Below are positions 25,572-33,887 of a stretch of 64,000 nucleotides of DNA, piece by piece (position 1 is the first letter of the stretch; the number at the start of each line of letters is the position of its first letter). This stretch comes from Bacillota bacterium. Its GTDB lineage: Bacteria > Bacillota > Desulfitobacteriia > Desulfitobacteriales > JAJXUE01. The translations under genes were made by a program, and so were the position numbers. Under the pieces are notes generated by a model. That model was given only the letters and a program-made list of their open reading frames with translations. It was not told where the DNA came from and did no database searches. The DNA lies in the NCBI GenBank assembly GCA_021783135.1, contig JAJXUE010000002.1:36625-100624 (forward strand), read 5' to 3'.

Positions 25572-26578
25572 ATATTGTAGAAATCGGCTTTATAGTTTTT
25601 GAGGTTTTCCGGATTGGTAAACCACTCAGCCGTTTCCGCTATCCCCCTCTTTAAACCGGTTCTGCTGCCATACTCTGGCTCCCAGCCCAGCAGTTTACGC
25701 GCTTTGGCATTATCCGCCCAGAGTCGTTCAACTTCACTTTTCTCCGGTCGCAAGCGCTCCATTGCGGTCTCCAGTTCGATCTCGACTTGCATCGTTTCAG
25801 CGATTAAGGTTACAAGCTCACCAATGGAAATTTCGTAATTGCTTCCTATATTAATTACCTCGCCCACGGAAGCCTCCGACTCTGCCACAGCGATAAAACC
25901 TCGCACCGTGTCTTGTACATAGTTAAAGTCGCGGGTTGGGTGTAAGGCACCCAGTTTAAGCTTAGTGCAGCCTGCGGCTATTTGGGTAATTACGGACGGG
26001 ATAACCGCGCGCGCGGATTGGCGCGGCCCATAGGTGTTAAAGGGACGAATAATGGCAACCGGAGTGTCAAAAGAACGGTAAAAGGACAGTGCCAACTGGT
26101 CTGCACCGATTTTAGTCGCGGCGTACGGGGACTGACCCTGTAGCGGGTGCGCTTCTGTTATCGGCACAAACTGGGCTGTACCGTACACTTCACTGGTGGA
26201 AGTATGGACGACTTTAGCCACCCCGAGTTCTCGGGCAGCTTGCAACACATTGAGAGTGCCCTTGATATTGGTATCAATATAAGTAGCAGGGGAGTGGTAG
26301 GAGTACGGTATCGCAATTAGGGCAGCCAGATGCAACACTACATCACAGCCCTGCATCGCCTGCTTAACGCCATATGGATCACGAATATCTCCGGCAAAGA
26401 CCGCCAAGTTTTGTTTGATGTCAACAGGCGAAGAATCAAGCCACCCCCACGAATTGAACGAATTATAATAGACAAAGGCTTTGACAGCATGTCCGCGGCG
26501 AACCAGTTCTTCCGTCAAGTGTGACCCGATAAAACCATCCGCGCCCGTGACAAGAATTCTTTTACCTTCTAACTGCAT
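25568..26578 (-). CDS. legB: NDP-GlcNAc 4,6-dehydratase (LegB family)
   Basis: The extended SDR has about 336 residues from the ATG at 26578, which has an AGAGGG site; the track TTG at 26608 is not favoured. It has RILVTGADGFIGSHLTEELV, KAFVYYNSFNSWGWLDSSP, HLAALIAIPYSYHSPATYIDTN, VVHTSTSEVYGTA and the YAATKIGAD active site, a pattern matching LegB rather than RmlB. The reaction is removal of water from NDP-GlcNAc to give the 4-keto-6-deoxy intermediate without C5 inversion. It begins the legionaminic acid segment (legB, C, G, I, ptmE-like, F). It is preceded by the polyprenyl-phosphate sugar transferase. Confidence 0.87.
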   Translation of the reverse strand: MQLEGKRILVTGADGFIGSHLTEELVRRGHAVKAFVYYNSFNSWGWLDSSPVDIKQNLAVFAGDIRDPYGVKQAMQGCDVVLHLAALIAIPYSYHSPATYIDTNIKGTLNVLQAARELGVAKVVHTSTSEVYGTAQFVPITEAHPLQGQSPYAATKIGADQLALSFYRSFDTPVAIIRPFNTYGPRQSARAVIPSVITQIAAGCTKLKLGALHPTRDFNYVQDTVRGFIAVAESEASVGEVINIGSNYEISIGELVTLIAETMQVEIELETAMERLRPEKSEVERLWADNAKARKLLGWEPEYGSRTGLKRGIAETAEWFTNPENLKNYKADFYNI

Positions 26579-26604
26579 TGCTTTCCCTCTTAACTTGCTA
26601 AATT

Positions 26605-27972
26605 TCAACCGAGCATCTTTTTCAAAGTATCCGCCCCGGAAGTGGGGTTTTTCACGCCGGTGGCTTGTTCGCGGTGCAAAACTACCCTGATCGTCTGCAA
26701 TAATATTTTGACATCGAGCGCTAAGGAATAGTTCTTCAGATACATTAAGTCAAACCTTAGCTTATCCTCAACTGTGGTACTGTATTTAGCCATTACTTGG
26801 GCCAAGCCGGTTATTCCGGGCTTGACACATAAACGTGAAGCATAATGCGGCATTTGGTCTTGAAACTGCTCAATAAAATAAGGACGCTCCGGGCGAGGAC
26901 CCACTAAACTCATATCCCCTTTTAACACATTGAGCAATTGCGGCAGTTCATCCAGCCGTGTAGCCCGAATAACGCGCCCGATGCGCGTGATGCGTGGATC
27001 TCTCTCTACGGCCAGTACCGGGCCGGTACGTACTTCAGCATCTTGAACCATACTGCGGAATTTAAGAATATTATACGGCACAAAATCCCTGCCCAAGCGT
27101 TCTTGTTTATATAAAGCAGGTCCGTCCGAGGTTAGCGGTATTAAAATATATAAGGCAATCAGGACCGGGCTAGCCACCAACAGGGTCACAAACGAAACCA
27201 CAAGGTCAACTAAGCGTTTAAGGAGTGCTTGGCTTGCAGCTAGACCAGGGGGCTGCACGGATAACACCGGCATGTCATCCACTTGCTGTGCTTCTGAGCC
27301 TAACACAAACAGCTCATACATACTGGGTACGAGCAAAGCCTCCTTGCCGACACGGGCACACGCATTTAAGACGTAAACCTTGTCCCTAAGATTAGGACTA
27401 ATCAAGGCGACATCAATATTTTGCAATTTGCTTTCGACCTGGTTTAGCTCGTACTCTGTTACATAGTCTTGCAGTACAAACCAACCCTGGTCATGCGCAT
27501 GAAACTTTTCGGCAATGCTTGTGGCATCAGCAGCATCAGTGGCTACAATTAATACCCTTCTGCGTCCGTAAAGTCTTTTGTCACTAACCCAAATGGTAGC
27601 ACGACTGAGAATTAACAAGGTTGCTTGCACAAACGGCATGGTGATAATAACACTACGTGGAAAGGAAAAGGTTCGGTGCCAAAAAGTAAGTGCCATCGTA
27701 CACAAAGTAAGGGTCAAAACAGCCAGTACTATGGCATAGATTAGGTTATACACGCTCTTACGCCGCCAATCCGCGTAGAGGTCAAACATGTAAAATACAA
27801 TCAGTGCTGTCCCAGACAGCCAAGGAATGAGTTGTACATACGCCGAAAAGTTAAAATTTGGTACAGGAAAACCAAACCGCACGCCAAAGGCCGCGATAAT
27901 TCCTAAGTTGACCAGTAAAATATCTAACAAGGCAACCAGCAATAATGAAATTTTATTGTAGCGCCTGCCCAT
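26605..27972 (-). CDS. Polyprenyl-phosphate sugar-1-phosphate transferase
   Basis: It has about 455 residues. Four or five N-terminal spans are followed by a Rossmann-like CoA-binding region (RRRVLIVATDAADATSIAEKF), another span, and the C-terminal bacterial sugar transferase domain. That domain has KRLVDLVVSFVTLLVASP, PALYKQERLGRDFVPYNILKFRSM, RLDELPQLLNVLKGDMSLVGPRPERP and KPGITGLAQV. This WcaJ/WbaP-type enzyme starts glycan assembly by moving a sugar phosphate to undecaprenyl phosphate. The ATG at 27972 has better ribosome-site spacing than the one at 27978. It is the likely initiator for the glycan exported by Wzm/Wzt, as in S-layer glycan loci. Confidence 0.9.
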   Translation of the reverse strand: MGRRYNKISLLLVALLDILLVNLGIIAAFGVRFGFPVPNFNFSAYVQLIPWLSGTALIVFYMFDLYADWRRKSVYNLIYAIVLAVLTLTLCTMALTFWHRTFSFPRSVIITMPFVQATLLILSRATIWVSDKRLYGRRRVLIVATDAADATSIAEKFHAHDQGWFVLQDYVTEYELNQVESKLQNIDVALISPNLRDKVYVLNACARVGKEALLVPSMYELFVLGSEAQQVDDMPVLSVQPPGLAASQALLKRLVDLVVSFVTLLVASPVLIALYILIPLTSDGPALYKQERLGRDFVPYNILKFRSMVQDAEVRTGPVLAVERDPRITRIGRVIRATRLDELPQLLNVLKGDMSLVGPRPERPYFIEQFQDQMPHYASRLCVKPGITGLAQVMAKYSTTVEDKLRFDLMYLKNYSLALDVKILLQTIRVVLHREQATGVKNPTSGADTLKKMLG

Positions 27973-27999
27973 GTCCATTGCTCCTTTATCAACTGCGTT

Positions 28000-28914
28000 T
28001 TATGGTTTACTGTAGTAACTGATAGTTTCTTGCAAACCTTGCTCCAAGGTAAAGCGCGGTTGCCACCCTAATCCCTGCGCAGCTTTACGGTTATCCAGAT
28101 AACTGTGCAGGATATCACCGTGCCGGGCAGCCTGATACTCAGGGCTAAGTTGCGTGCCGCAAATTGTTTGCATGGCAGCCAAAAGAGAGTTCACATCGGT
28201 AGCATGATTACAACTGATGTTATAAATAGCATTATCACCCTGCTGCAATGCTGCTAAGTTAGCCAGCGCAATATCCTTCACATAAATAAAGTCCCTTGTT
28301 TGCTTACCATCCCCGAAAATTACCGGCTGGACACCATTAAGTAACCGATGCGTAAATATCGCCACTACTCCACCCTCGCCGCGCGGATCTTGGCGCGGGC
28401 CGTAAATATTGGCATAGCGTAAAACAGTAAATTTTAATCTGCTAAGCTCAGCATACACCTGTAAGTAGTGTTCCGGAGTATGCTTGGAAATGCCGTAGCC
28501 AGACATCGGTTTAAGCGGGTGCAGTTCGTCCACGCCCAAATATTCCGGGTTACCGTACACTGCAGCAGAAGATGCATAAACAACTTTTAGCACCCCGTAT
28601 TTGACACAACATTGTAGCAAGTTGATGGTGCCAAGAATATTAGCTTGCGCATCAAACAATGGTTCTCGGATGGAAGTTTGCACATCGATTTGTGCGGCAT
28701 GATGAATTACAAAATCGGGACGCTCATTTTGAAAAATTTGTTCTAAATTCGAGCTTATTATGTCCTCATTATAAAATTTCGATAAGGGATTAAGATTTTC
28801 CTTCTTTCCTGTCGAAAGGTTGTCGACTACAACAACTTCATGAGTATTTTCCAGCAATAAATCTACAATATGGGACGCCACAAAGCCGGCGCCGCCTGTA
28901 ACCAGTACTTTCAT
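28000..28914 (-). CDS. NAD-dependent NDP-sugar epimerase (GalE-like)
   Basis: The 304-residue extended SDR has VLVTGGAGFVASHIVDLLLENTHEVVVVDNLSTG, HHAAQIDVQTSIREP, VVYASSAAVYGNPE, the catalytic YGISK, and RYANIYGPRQDPRGEGGVVAIF. The length and the NLSTG and GPRQDP motifs fit UDP-glucose or UDP-GlcNAc 4-epimerases of the short bacterial/archaeal type. It probably supplies a galacto-configured donor to this locus. It lies between a GT4 gene (23 bases) and the sugar transferase gene (27 bases). Other C4 epimerases and a UDP-glucuronate epimerase share these motifs, so the substrate is open. Confidence 0.84.
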   Translation of the reverse strand: MKVLVTGGAGFVASHIVDLLLENTHEVVVVDNLSTGKKENLNPLSKFYNEDIISSNLEQIFQNERPDFVIHHAAQIDVQTSIREPLFDAQANILGTINLLQCCVKYGVLKVVYASSAAVYGNPEYLGVDELHPLKPMSGYGISKHTPEHYLQVYAELSRLKFTVLRYANIYGPRQDPRGEGGVVAIFTHRLLNGVQPVIFGDGKQTRDFIYVKDIALANLAALQQGDNAIYNISCNHATDVNSLLAAMQTICGTQLSPEYQAARHGDILHSYLDNRKAAQGLGWQPRFTLEQGLQETISYYSKP

Positions 28915-28937
28915 TGTAAACCTCCCGCAGCTCTTAA

Positions 28938-30077
28938 CTATAGTCTAGGTTGCAAAGCGCGCGTATAAATTTGTGCCATTTTTTTAAGCACATTTTTGAC
29001 GTCATACGCTTGAACCCTTTGTCGGTTTGCCTCACCCATCCGCGCACGCAAGCTCGCATCATTTAGTAAGCGTGCCAAAGCTGCCGCTGTGTCGGCATTA
29101 TCATGCACGGAAACGAGATACCCGCCCGTGCCTTCGTGCACTAAGTCACGACTCCCGCGAATATTCGTCGCTACAATAGGCTTGCCTGCCGCCATGGCTT
29201 CCATTAATGCTTTAGGCAGTCCTTCGCGCCGGGAGGTTAACGCCACCACATCGCTCGCCGCCAATAGTTCCGGCACGTCGCGGCGAAAACCCAGTAAAGT
29301 AACCTGCGTTGCAAGCCCACGGGTAGTGATTTGCGATGCTAGCCAATCGTAATCCTCACCCTCGCCCACTAAAAAACAGCGTAACTCAGGGTGTGTGCTA
29401 ACTAAGCTTTGCACCGCGGCTATGAGCTGAATTTGGTTTTTATTGCGGTTTAACTCCGCGACGCACAGTACACAGATATCACTCGGCGCTAGGTTTAATT
29501 CCAGTCGTGTCTCCGCCCGCTTCTCATCGACCTGGTAATTGGCGATATCCAGCCCTATGCCGTGGATATACTCCACTTCCCGTCGCACGCGAAACTTAGT
29601 GGCCAGCGCAAAGTCTTCTTGGTTGAGCGTAATCAAATAGTCCGTAAGCCGAGCACTTAGTCGCTCCAGCGGATAATATATCAACCAGTCCAACATCGGT
29701 CCGCCACGCCTAAAGTGAAACCCGTGCACAGTGTAAATAACTGCGGGTACCTTGGCTTGCCATGCTGCTATGCGGGCGACGAAGCTCGCAATAGGGGTAT
29801 TGCAGTGCATCATCGCAAACCCCTGCGCCGCAAACTCCTGCCTTAACTGGCGCATTACGCCAAAATTACCTAAGGCTAGCGCACTGCGGCGAAAATTGGC
29901 AGTATGACACACAACCCCATGAGTTTCAAGCTCCGACTTAGCGTGATCAGCACCGGCATAGGCGTGTACCTCATATCCCATGTCTTGCAGGAGCTTGATA
30001 AACGGAAGGTGAAACGCTGCTAGATGTCCATACACTCTGGCGACAAAGGCAATTTTACCAGATGAGCTATCAACCAT
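28938..30077 (-). CDS. Glycosyltransferase family 4 (EpsD-like)
   Basis: It has about 379 residues from the ATG at 30077, which has an AGGTGGG site; the GTG at 30086 lacks one. The N-terminal domain has VARVYGHLAAFHLPFIKLLQDMGYEVHAYAG and AVIYTVHGFHFRRGGP, a pattern of the EpsD/CapM-like subgroup. The donor domain reads VTLLGFRRDVPELLAASDVVALTSRREGLPKALMEAMAAGKPIVATN with the E-x7-E pocket. It overlaps the upstream GT4 gene by eight bases, pointing to coupled translation. Sugar and linkage are unknown; early addition to the lipid-linked primer is plausible from the operon position. Confidence 0.9.
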   Translation of the reverse strand: MVDSSSGKIAFVARVYGHLAAFHLPFIKLLQDMGYEVHAYAGADHAKSELETHGVVCHTANFRRSALALGNFGVMRQLRQEFAAQGFAMMHCNTPIASFVARIAAWQAKVPAVIYTVHGFHFRRGGPMLDWLIYYPLERLSARLTDYLITLNQEDFALATKFRVRREVEYIHGIGLDIANYQVDEKRAETRLELNLAPSDICVLCVAELNRNKNQIQLIAAVQSLVSTHPELRCFLVGEGEDYDWLASQITTRGLATQVTLLGFRRDVPELLAASDVVALTSRREGLPKALMEAMAAGKPIVATNIRGSRDLVHEGTGGYLVSVHDNADTAAALARLLNDASLRARMGEANRQRVQAYDVKNVLKKMAQIYTRALQPRL

Positions 30078-31119
30078 GCTTCCCACCTGCGCATTCCCGA
30101 TAAATCGCTAATATTTTTGCCATATACGCCTTGGGGTCAGACAGTTGCACAGCACGCAACTTGGAGGCCGACGAAAAAACTTGCCACAAATCTTCATTCT
30201 CCAGCAATTGTGTCGCCCTTGTCGCAAACTCGGCCGTACCGCGGCACCAAAAGCCGTTCACCGTATCTTGCACGAGATCGACTAAACCACCGACCGGGCT
30301 ACACAGTATAGGTAACCCTAAAAGCATGGCCTCAAGTGCCACCAGCCCAAAACCTTCCCAACGCGAGGGCATAACCAATACTTTGGCCTGCCGCATGTAA
30401 ACATAAGGATTAGCAACGAAGCCGGTAAGTGTTACGGTTTTTTCTAAAGCAAGTTGCTGTAGCAGAGCACGGCACTCTGCTACAAGCTCACCTTGCCCTA
30501 CCATGATGGCCTTAACCTCAGGCCTAACTTCTTTCACTGCCTGTACAATTTTTATAAACGCAAGCGGGTTTTTTTCGCGGCATAGACGACCTACAAAAAG
30601 TAAATCACACTCGTCAACATTATTTTCCGCTGCTAATTTAAGCACCGCACTGTTATCGACAACGTTAGGCAAGGCAATGAACTTGGGTTTAATTAATCTT
30701 CTCGCAATATGTTCGTTAAGCACAGACTCAGACACCCCAATAATTTGAGAAAACCCTGGCACGGAAGCAGCATAGATTAACGCCTTAAAACCAAATCGCA
30801 TATTAGCAGGCGCATTGTTATGCAAATGCGAAATAACAGGCGGCCGATGGCGTAGCATTGCTGCAAGTACGCTGGCGCGATAGTCGTGCGCATGTATGAT
30901 ATCCGGGCGGTCCTGCCTGCACGCAGCAGCAATTTCCCCGGTTGACATTCTCTCTAAACCATGAAACGAAATTTGATTGAGTTTAAGTTCGTCCGCGATA
31001 CTTCCTTTCGGTGAAGCATAAACAAATTCGACGCTATCGCGCAAGCCAGTGCAGATGTTAATCGCGACTCGCTCCGCACCACTTAGTTCGGAACTGGACA
31101 ATAGATGCAATACCCTCAC
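30070..31119 (-). CDS. Glycosyltransferase family 4
   Basis: The 349-residue GT-B protein is read from a GTG with an AAAGGAG site eight bases upstream. It starts RVLHLLSSSELSGAERVAINICTGL and has IIHAHDYRASVLAAMLRHRPPVISHLHNNAP. The donor domain is LLFVGRLCREKNPLAFIKIVQAV, VTLTGFVANPYVYMRQAKVLVMPSRWEGFGLVALEAMLLGLPILCSPVGG. It is the first gene of the polysaccharide operon. Two direct repeats (31140-31173) lie in its leader and may be an operator. Substrate is unknown. Confidence 0.9.
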   Translation of the reverse strand: MRVLHLLSSSELSGAERVAINICTGLRDSVEFVYASPKGSIADELKLNQISFHGLERMSTGEIAAACRQDRPDIIHAHDYRASVLAAMLRHRPPVISHLHNNAPANMRFGFKALIYAASVPGFSQIIGVSESVLNEHIARRLIKPKFIALPNVVDNSAVLKLAAENNVDECDLLFVGRLCREKNPLAFIKIVQAVKEVRPEVKAIMVGQGELVAECRALLQQLALEKTVTLTGFVANPYVYMRQAKVLVMPSRWEGFGLVALEAMLLGLPILCSPVGGLVDLVQDTVNGFWCRGTAEFATRATQLLENEDLWQVFSSASKLRAVQLSDPKAYMAKILAIYRECAGGKHG

Positions 31120-31139
31120 TGAGGTTACTCCTTTAACAT

Positions 31140-31173
31140 ATGCACAAGCATGTTAATGATCATGCACAAGCAT
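31140..31173. repeat. Two direct repeats upstream of the polysaccharide operon
   Basis: ATGCACAAGCAT occurs perfectly at 31140-31151 and 31162-31173, starting 22 bases apart (two helical turns), 20-55 bases before the first glycosyltransferase start. The spacing suits a dimeric regulator, but the binding protein is unknown. Confidence 0.55.
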
Positions 31174-31248
31174 TAACTCATTAATACGTTTCTCAGCTAA
31201 TTCTACAATTAAATTCAACCCTTGGCAATTTGGCAGCATAATTACAAA

Positions 31249-31276
31249 ATGGTGCCGGACAATAGTCCAGCACCAT
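31249..31276 (-). terminator. Rho-independent terminator of the hexaheme cytochrome gene
   Basis: ATGGTGCCGGAC and GTCCAGCACCAT pair with one mismatch around a four-base loop, followed on the minus strand by TTTTG. It lies about 20 bases after the cytochrome stop and isolates the cytochrome block from the polysaccharide operon. Confidence 0.8.
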
Positions 31277-31294
31277 AAGTGAAATAACTAAATG

Positions 31295-32668
31295 TTACTT
31301 CATTAATTGGGTAACTGCGTTTACAGAGTAAGCGCCGTCTTCTTTGTCGTGACAAGCTTCGCAAACACCCATGTTTGGAAGACGTTTCAGACGGGAGCTA
31401 CCAGCAGTTTCAGCTGAGTTGTAAGCAGCAATTCCGGAAGTAGTTGCACTTATAGCCCAACGACTTTGGTCAACACCATGAGCAAAGTGGCAGGTTAAGC
31501 AAGTAACAGTATTTGCTTGTGCAGTTTGACCATGATCTGTGTAGCTTTGGAATTTCAAGGTTCCGGCAGGAATAGCGCCAAAGAACTGATAGCCAACGGC
31601 GTGACGGGTATGTTGACTATAAGTACCGTTGAGATTGCTTACCGAGGTATTACCACCTGGAAGATTTGTTGTGGCTAAATAGATAGCCTCTGTATCATAG
31701 TCAGTGTGGCATGCGCCGCAGAAGGTATTGATACCATAGTTGTAAGAAACTGTTTCTGCAGACGTGAGTTTATTCGCAATCGTAAAGTTTACTTGGAGTA
31801 CCGGAGTAAATATGGCAGTAACAGTATCAGTCGGACTACTGGAGCCTTGAATACCCCAAACTACAGGAACTGTAGTGTCGGTACTAAAGCGAAGTTTAAT
31901 TGTGCTGTTTGTGGTTCCACCATCCTTGAAAGTTACACCATACGGGTATCCGAGTATCGGACGTTCAGAAGCGGGGAACACCCAGCCAGAATTAGTTCCA
32001 TCAATTGTAGTGCTCCAAGTTAATGTAATGGTAGTAGTAGAGTTAACATCGTTCGGGTCTGGAGTAAGAATACGGGAATTACCACCTTGACCGTGCGGTG
32101 AATGGCAAGATGTGCAGTCGAAAGTTCCATCCCAACTACCATTGGAGTCAGCAGTAGCAGTTGTTGCACCACCGAAAGCAGCTCCGCCGATAGTTAAGCC
32201 GCTGAATACGTTGTGTTGGGAAGCACTGTCAGCCGTAGCTTGTGCGCCGTCTTTGTAGATTGCAAACAGACCACCGTTGCTAGGAGTAGAAGTGTTACCA
32301 ACAGTACCATTAACTACGTTATAAGTAGCGGTAACTGTGCCATCATGGCAAGCGAGGCAGACGTTCGTCAAGCCAGCACTATTGCTGAAGGTATCCCATT
32401 GGGTCAAAGAATCACCGTTCGCGGTGTGAGGTGCGTGACAAGCAGCGCAAGCATCAGTGTTGGCTGTGTAGTTACTATGAATTGCAGCGTAGCCAGGTGC
32501 ACCGCCACTACCTGGTGGCAAATAAATTTGGCCAGTAGCGCCCATTGAATAGGTACCGTCAGCACTAATACCAGCATTGTTCGGATGGCTAATGTCGGCG
32601 AGAGCAACTGCTGAAAAAGCGCCGACCATTACCAGAGCGAGAACCAAAATAAGACTTAATTTTTTCAC
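31295..32668 (-). CDS. Secreted hexaheme c-type cytochrome, candidate extracellular filament subunit
   Basis: The start is taken as the GTG at 32668, because GGAGG lies seven bases upstream; the ATG at 32683 and the track start lack a site. The 457-residue precursor has a classic signal peptide (KKLSLILVLALVMVGAFSAVALAD). Six CXXCH motifs follow: CAACH, CLACH, CTSCH, CGACH, CLTCH and CEACH. They are spread with interposed His residues (HSNY, SPHG, FAHG, RHAV). A haem-free beta-rich stretch of about 120 residues lies between haems 3 and 4. It is paralogous to the protein at 4307-5614. Six haems and wide spacing recall OmcS-like filament cytochromes, but homology to them was not tested. Confidence 0.87.
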   Translation of the reverse strand: MKKLSLILVLALVMVGAFSAVALADISHPNNAGISADGTYSMGATGQIYLPPGSGGAPGYAAIHSNYTANTDACAACHAPHTANGDSLTQWDTFSNSAGLTNVCLACHDGTVTATYNVVNGTVGNTSTPSNGGLFAIYKDGAQATADSASQHNVFSGLTIGGAAFGGATTATADSNGSWDGTFDCTSCHSPHGQGGNSRILTPDPNDVNSTTTITLTWSTTIDGTNSGWVFPASERPILGYPYGVTFKDGGTTNSTIKLRFSTDTTVPVVWGIQGSSSPTDTVTAIFTPVLQVNFTIANKLTSAETVSYNYGINTFCGACHTDYDTEAIYLATTNLPGGNTSVSNLNGTYSQHTRHAVGYQFFGAIPAGTLKFQSYTDHGQTAQANTVTCLTCHFAHGVDQSRWAISATTSGIAAYNSAETAGSSRLKRLPNMGVCEACHDKEDGAYSVNAVTQLMK

Positions 32669-32814
32669 TTTTTTTCCCTCCATATGTGTGCTTTTGGATA
32701 TTAGCGATTGATGTCTCATACATACACCCCCTTTCTGAGACTAATTGGGCTAATATAGTAAAGTGGATATTCCACAGTTACCCTGGAGGAAGGTTTTATG
32801 TAAGGGTCTATCAG

Positions 32815-33821
32815 TTAATTTTGATAGACCATGATCCGCTGATTCATGGAGTCCGCAATATAAATTCGACCTTCCGGGTCAACACACAATCCATCCGGCA
32901 AGGCAAACTGGTTATTAGCATCCCCTAAGGAGCCAAACGGTGTATACGCTCTGGCATACTTAGTGGTATCAAATCCATACACCATATCCGTCAGGTTGCT
33001 GACCACATACAGCGTACCCCTTCCGTCAACCGCAATACCGCGCGTATTGACAAAAGCAGACTGGGTCTGACCCGGGTTGCCGTTAATTATCGCCTGGAAC
33101 TTACCGCTCGGGTCAAAAGCTTCTACCCGGTCATTGCCGGTATCCGAAACATAGATATGGCTAGGCGTAACTGTAACAAAATTAGGCGATTGAAACTGCC
33201 CCGGACCCGCGCCACGTGTGCCGAACTGCAAAACTTTTTTGCCATTAGAATCAAAAGCAAATACTTGGTTTTTATCCACATCCGTCACATAGAGCCTACT
33301 GTTATAGAAGAATAACCCTGCCGGCTTTTGTAACGTTTTAGAACTGGTACTGACAAAGTCTCTCACAAACTTCCCTGATGAAGTGAATACTTGAATATTG
33401 CTGTTGTAAAGATCTGCCACATATACTAAACCATTATTGTCAACCGCAATACCGTAGGGAAATTGGAATTGCCCATGACCTGTACCTTGCGTGCCAAAAG
33501 TATATAAAGGATGCCCGTCATAGTCAAACACCACCACGCGCTTGTTATTGGTATCGGTCACATAAATCTGACGGTTGTAGTAAGCAACACCCATCGGCTT
33601 ATTAAGCGGCCCCACTGTGCCACTGCCGTACATACCAAATAAAGGTGTGGGCTGGGTTACGGGACCAATATTGTTCGATATAATACCAGTCAAACTCTGA
33701 CCCTTGATGAAAAATAACCGAATATCGCGGCTAAGGCCACAAAACTGATGACTATCGCGAACCTAAGCTGCTTTACGCTAATTTGACGCTGGCTTACTTG
33801 CGGCGAATTGACATTTGCCAT
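32815..33821 (-). pseudogene. NHL-repeat beta-propeller gene with a one-base frameshift
   Basis: The intact part (track ORF from a TTG at 33693) encodes an NHL propeller with repeats VTDTNNKRVVVFD, ADLYNSNIQVFT, VSDTGNDRVEAFD and ADSMNQRIMVYQ. The missing membrane anchor lies just upstream in another frame. From an ATG at 33821 the sequence reads MANVNSPQVSQ, then a span RFAIVISFVALAAIFGYF, then stops. Adding one T to the T5 run at about 33710-33714 joins the frames as FGYFFIKGQSLTG, which parallels FGYFYFVKQSPLA of the intact NHL protein at 5675-6625. So the gene is either newly inactivated, read through by slippage, or affected by an assembly error. No clear ribosome site precedes 33821. 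It sits in a TPR-NHL-hexaheme cassette. Confidence 0.75.
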
Positions 33822-33887
33822 ATTTTAAGTTGATTTAACCCGAGAGTTAAACCATTCACCCACTTTCCTACAATTTTAGGCGACACG

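Noticed and set aside
33693-33821. Programmed -1 ribosomal frameshift as the explanation for the NHL gene
   Set aside because: The slip site TTATTTT does not fit the X-XXY-YYZ pattern well and I see no convincing downstream stimulatory structure, so mutation or sequence error is more likely; it is kept only as an alternative.
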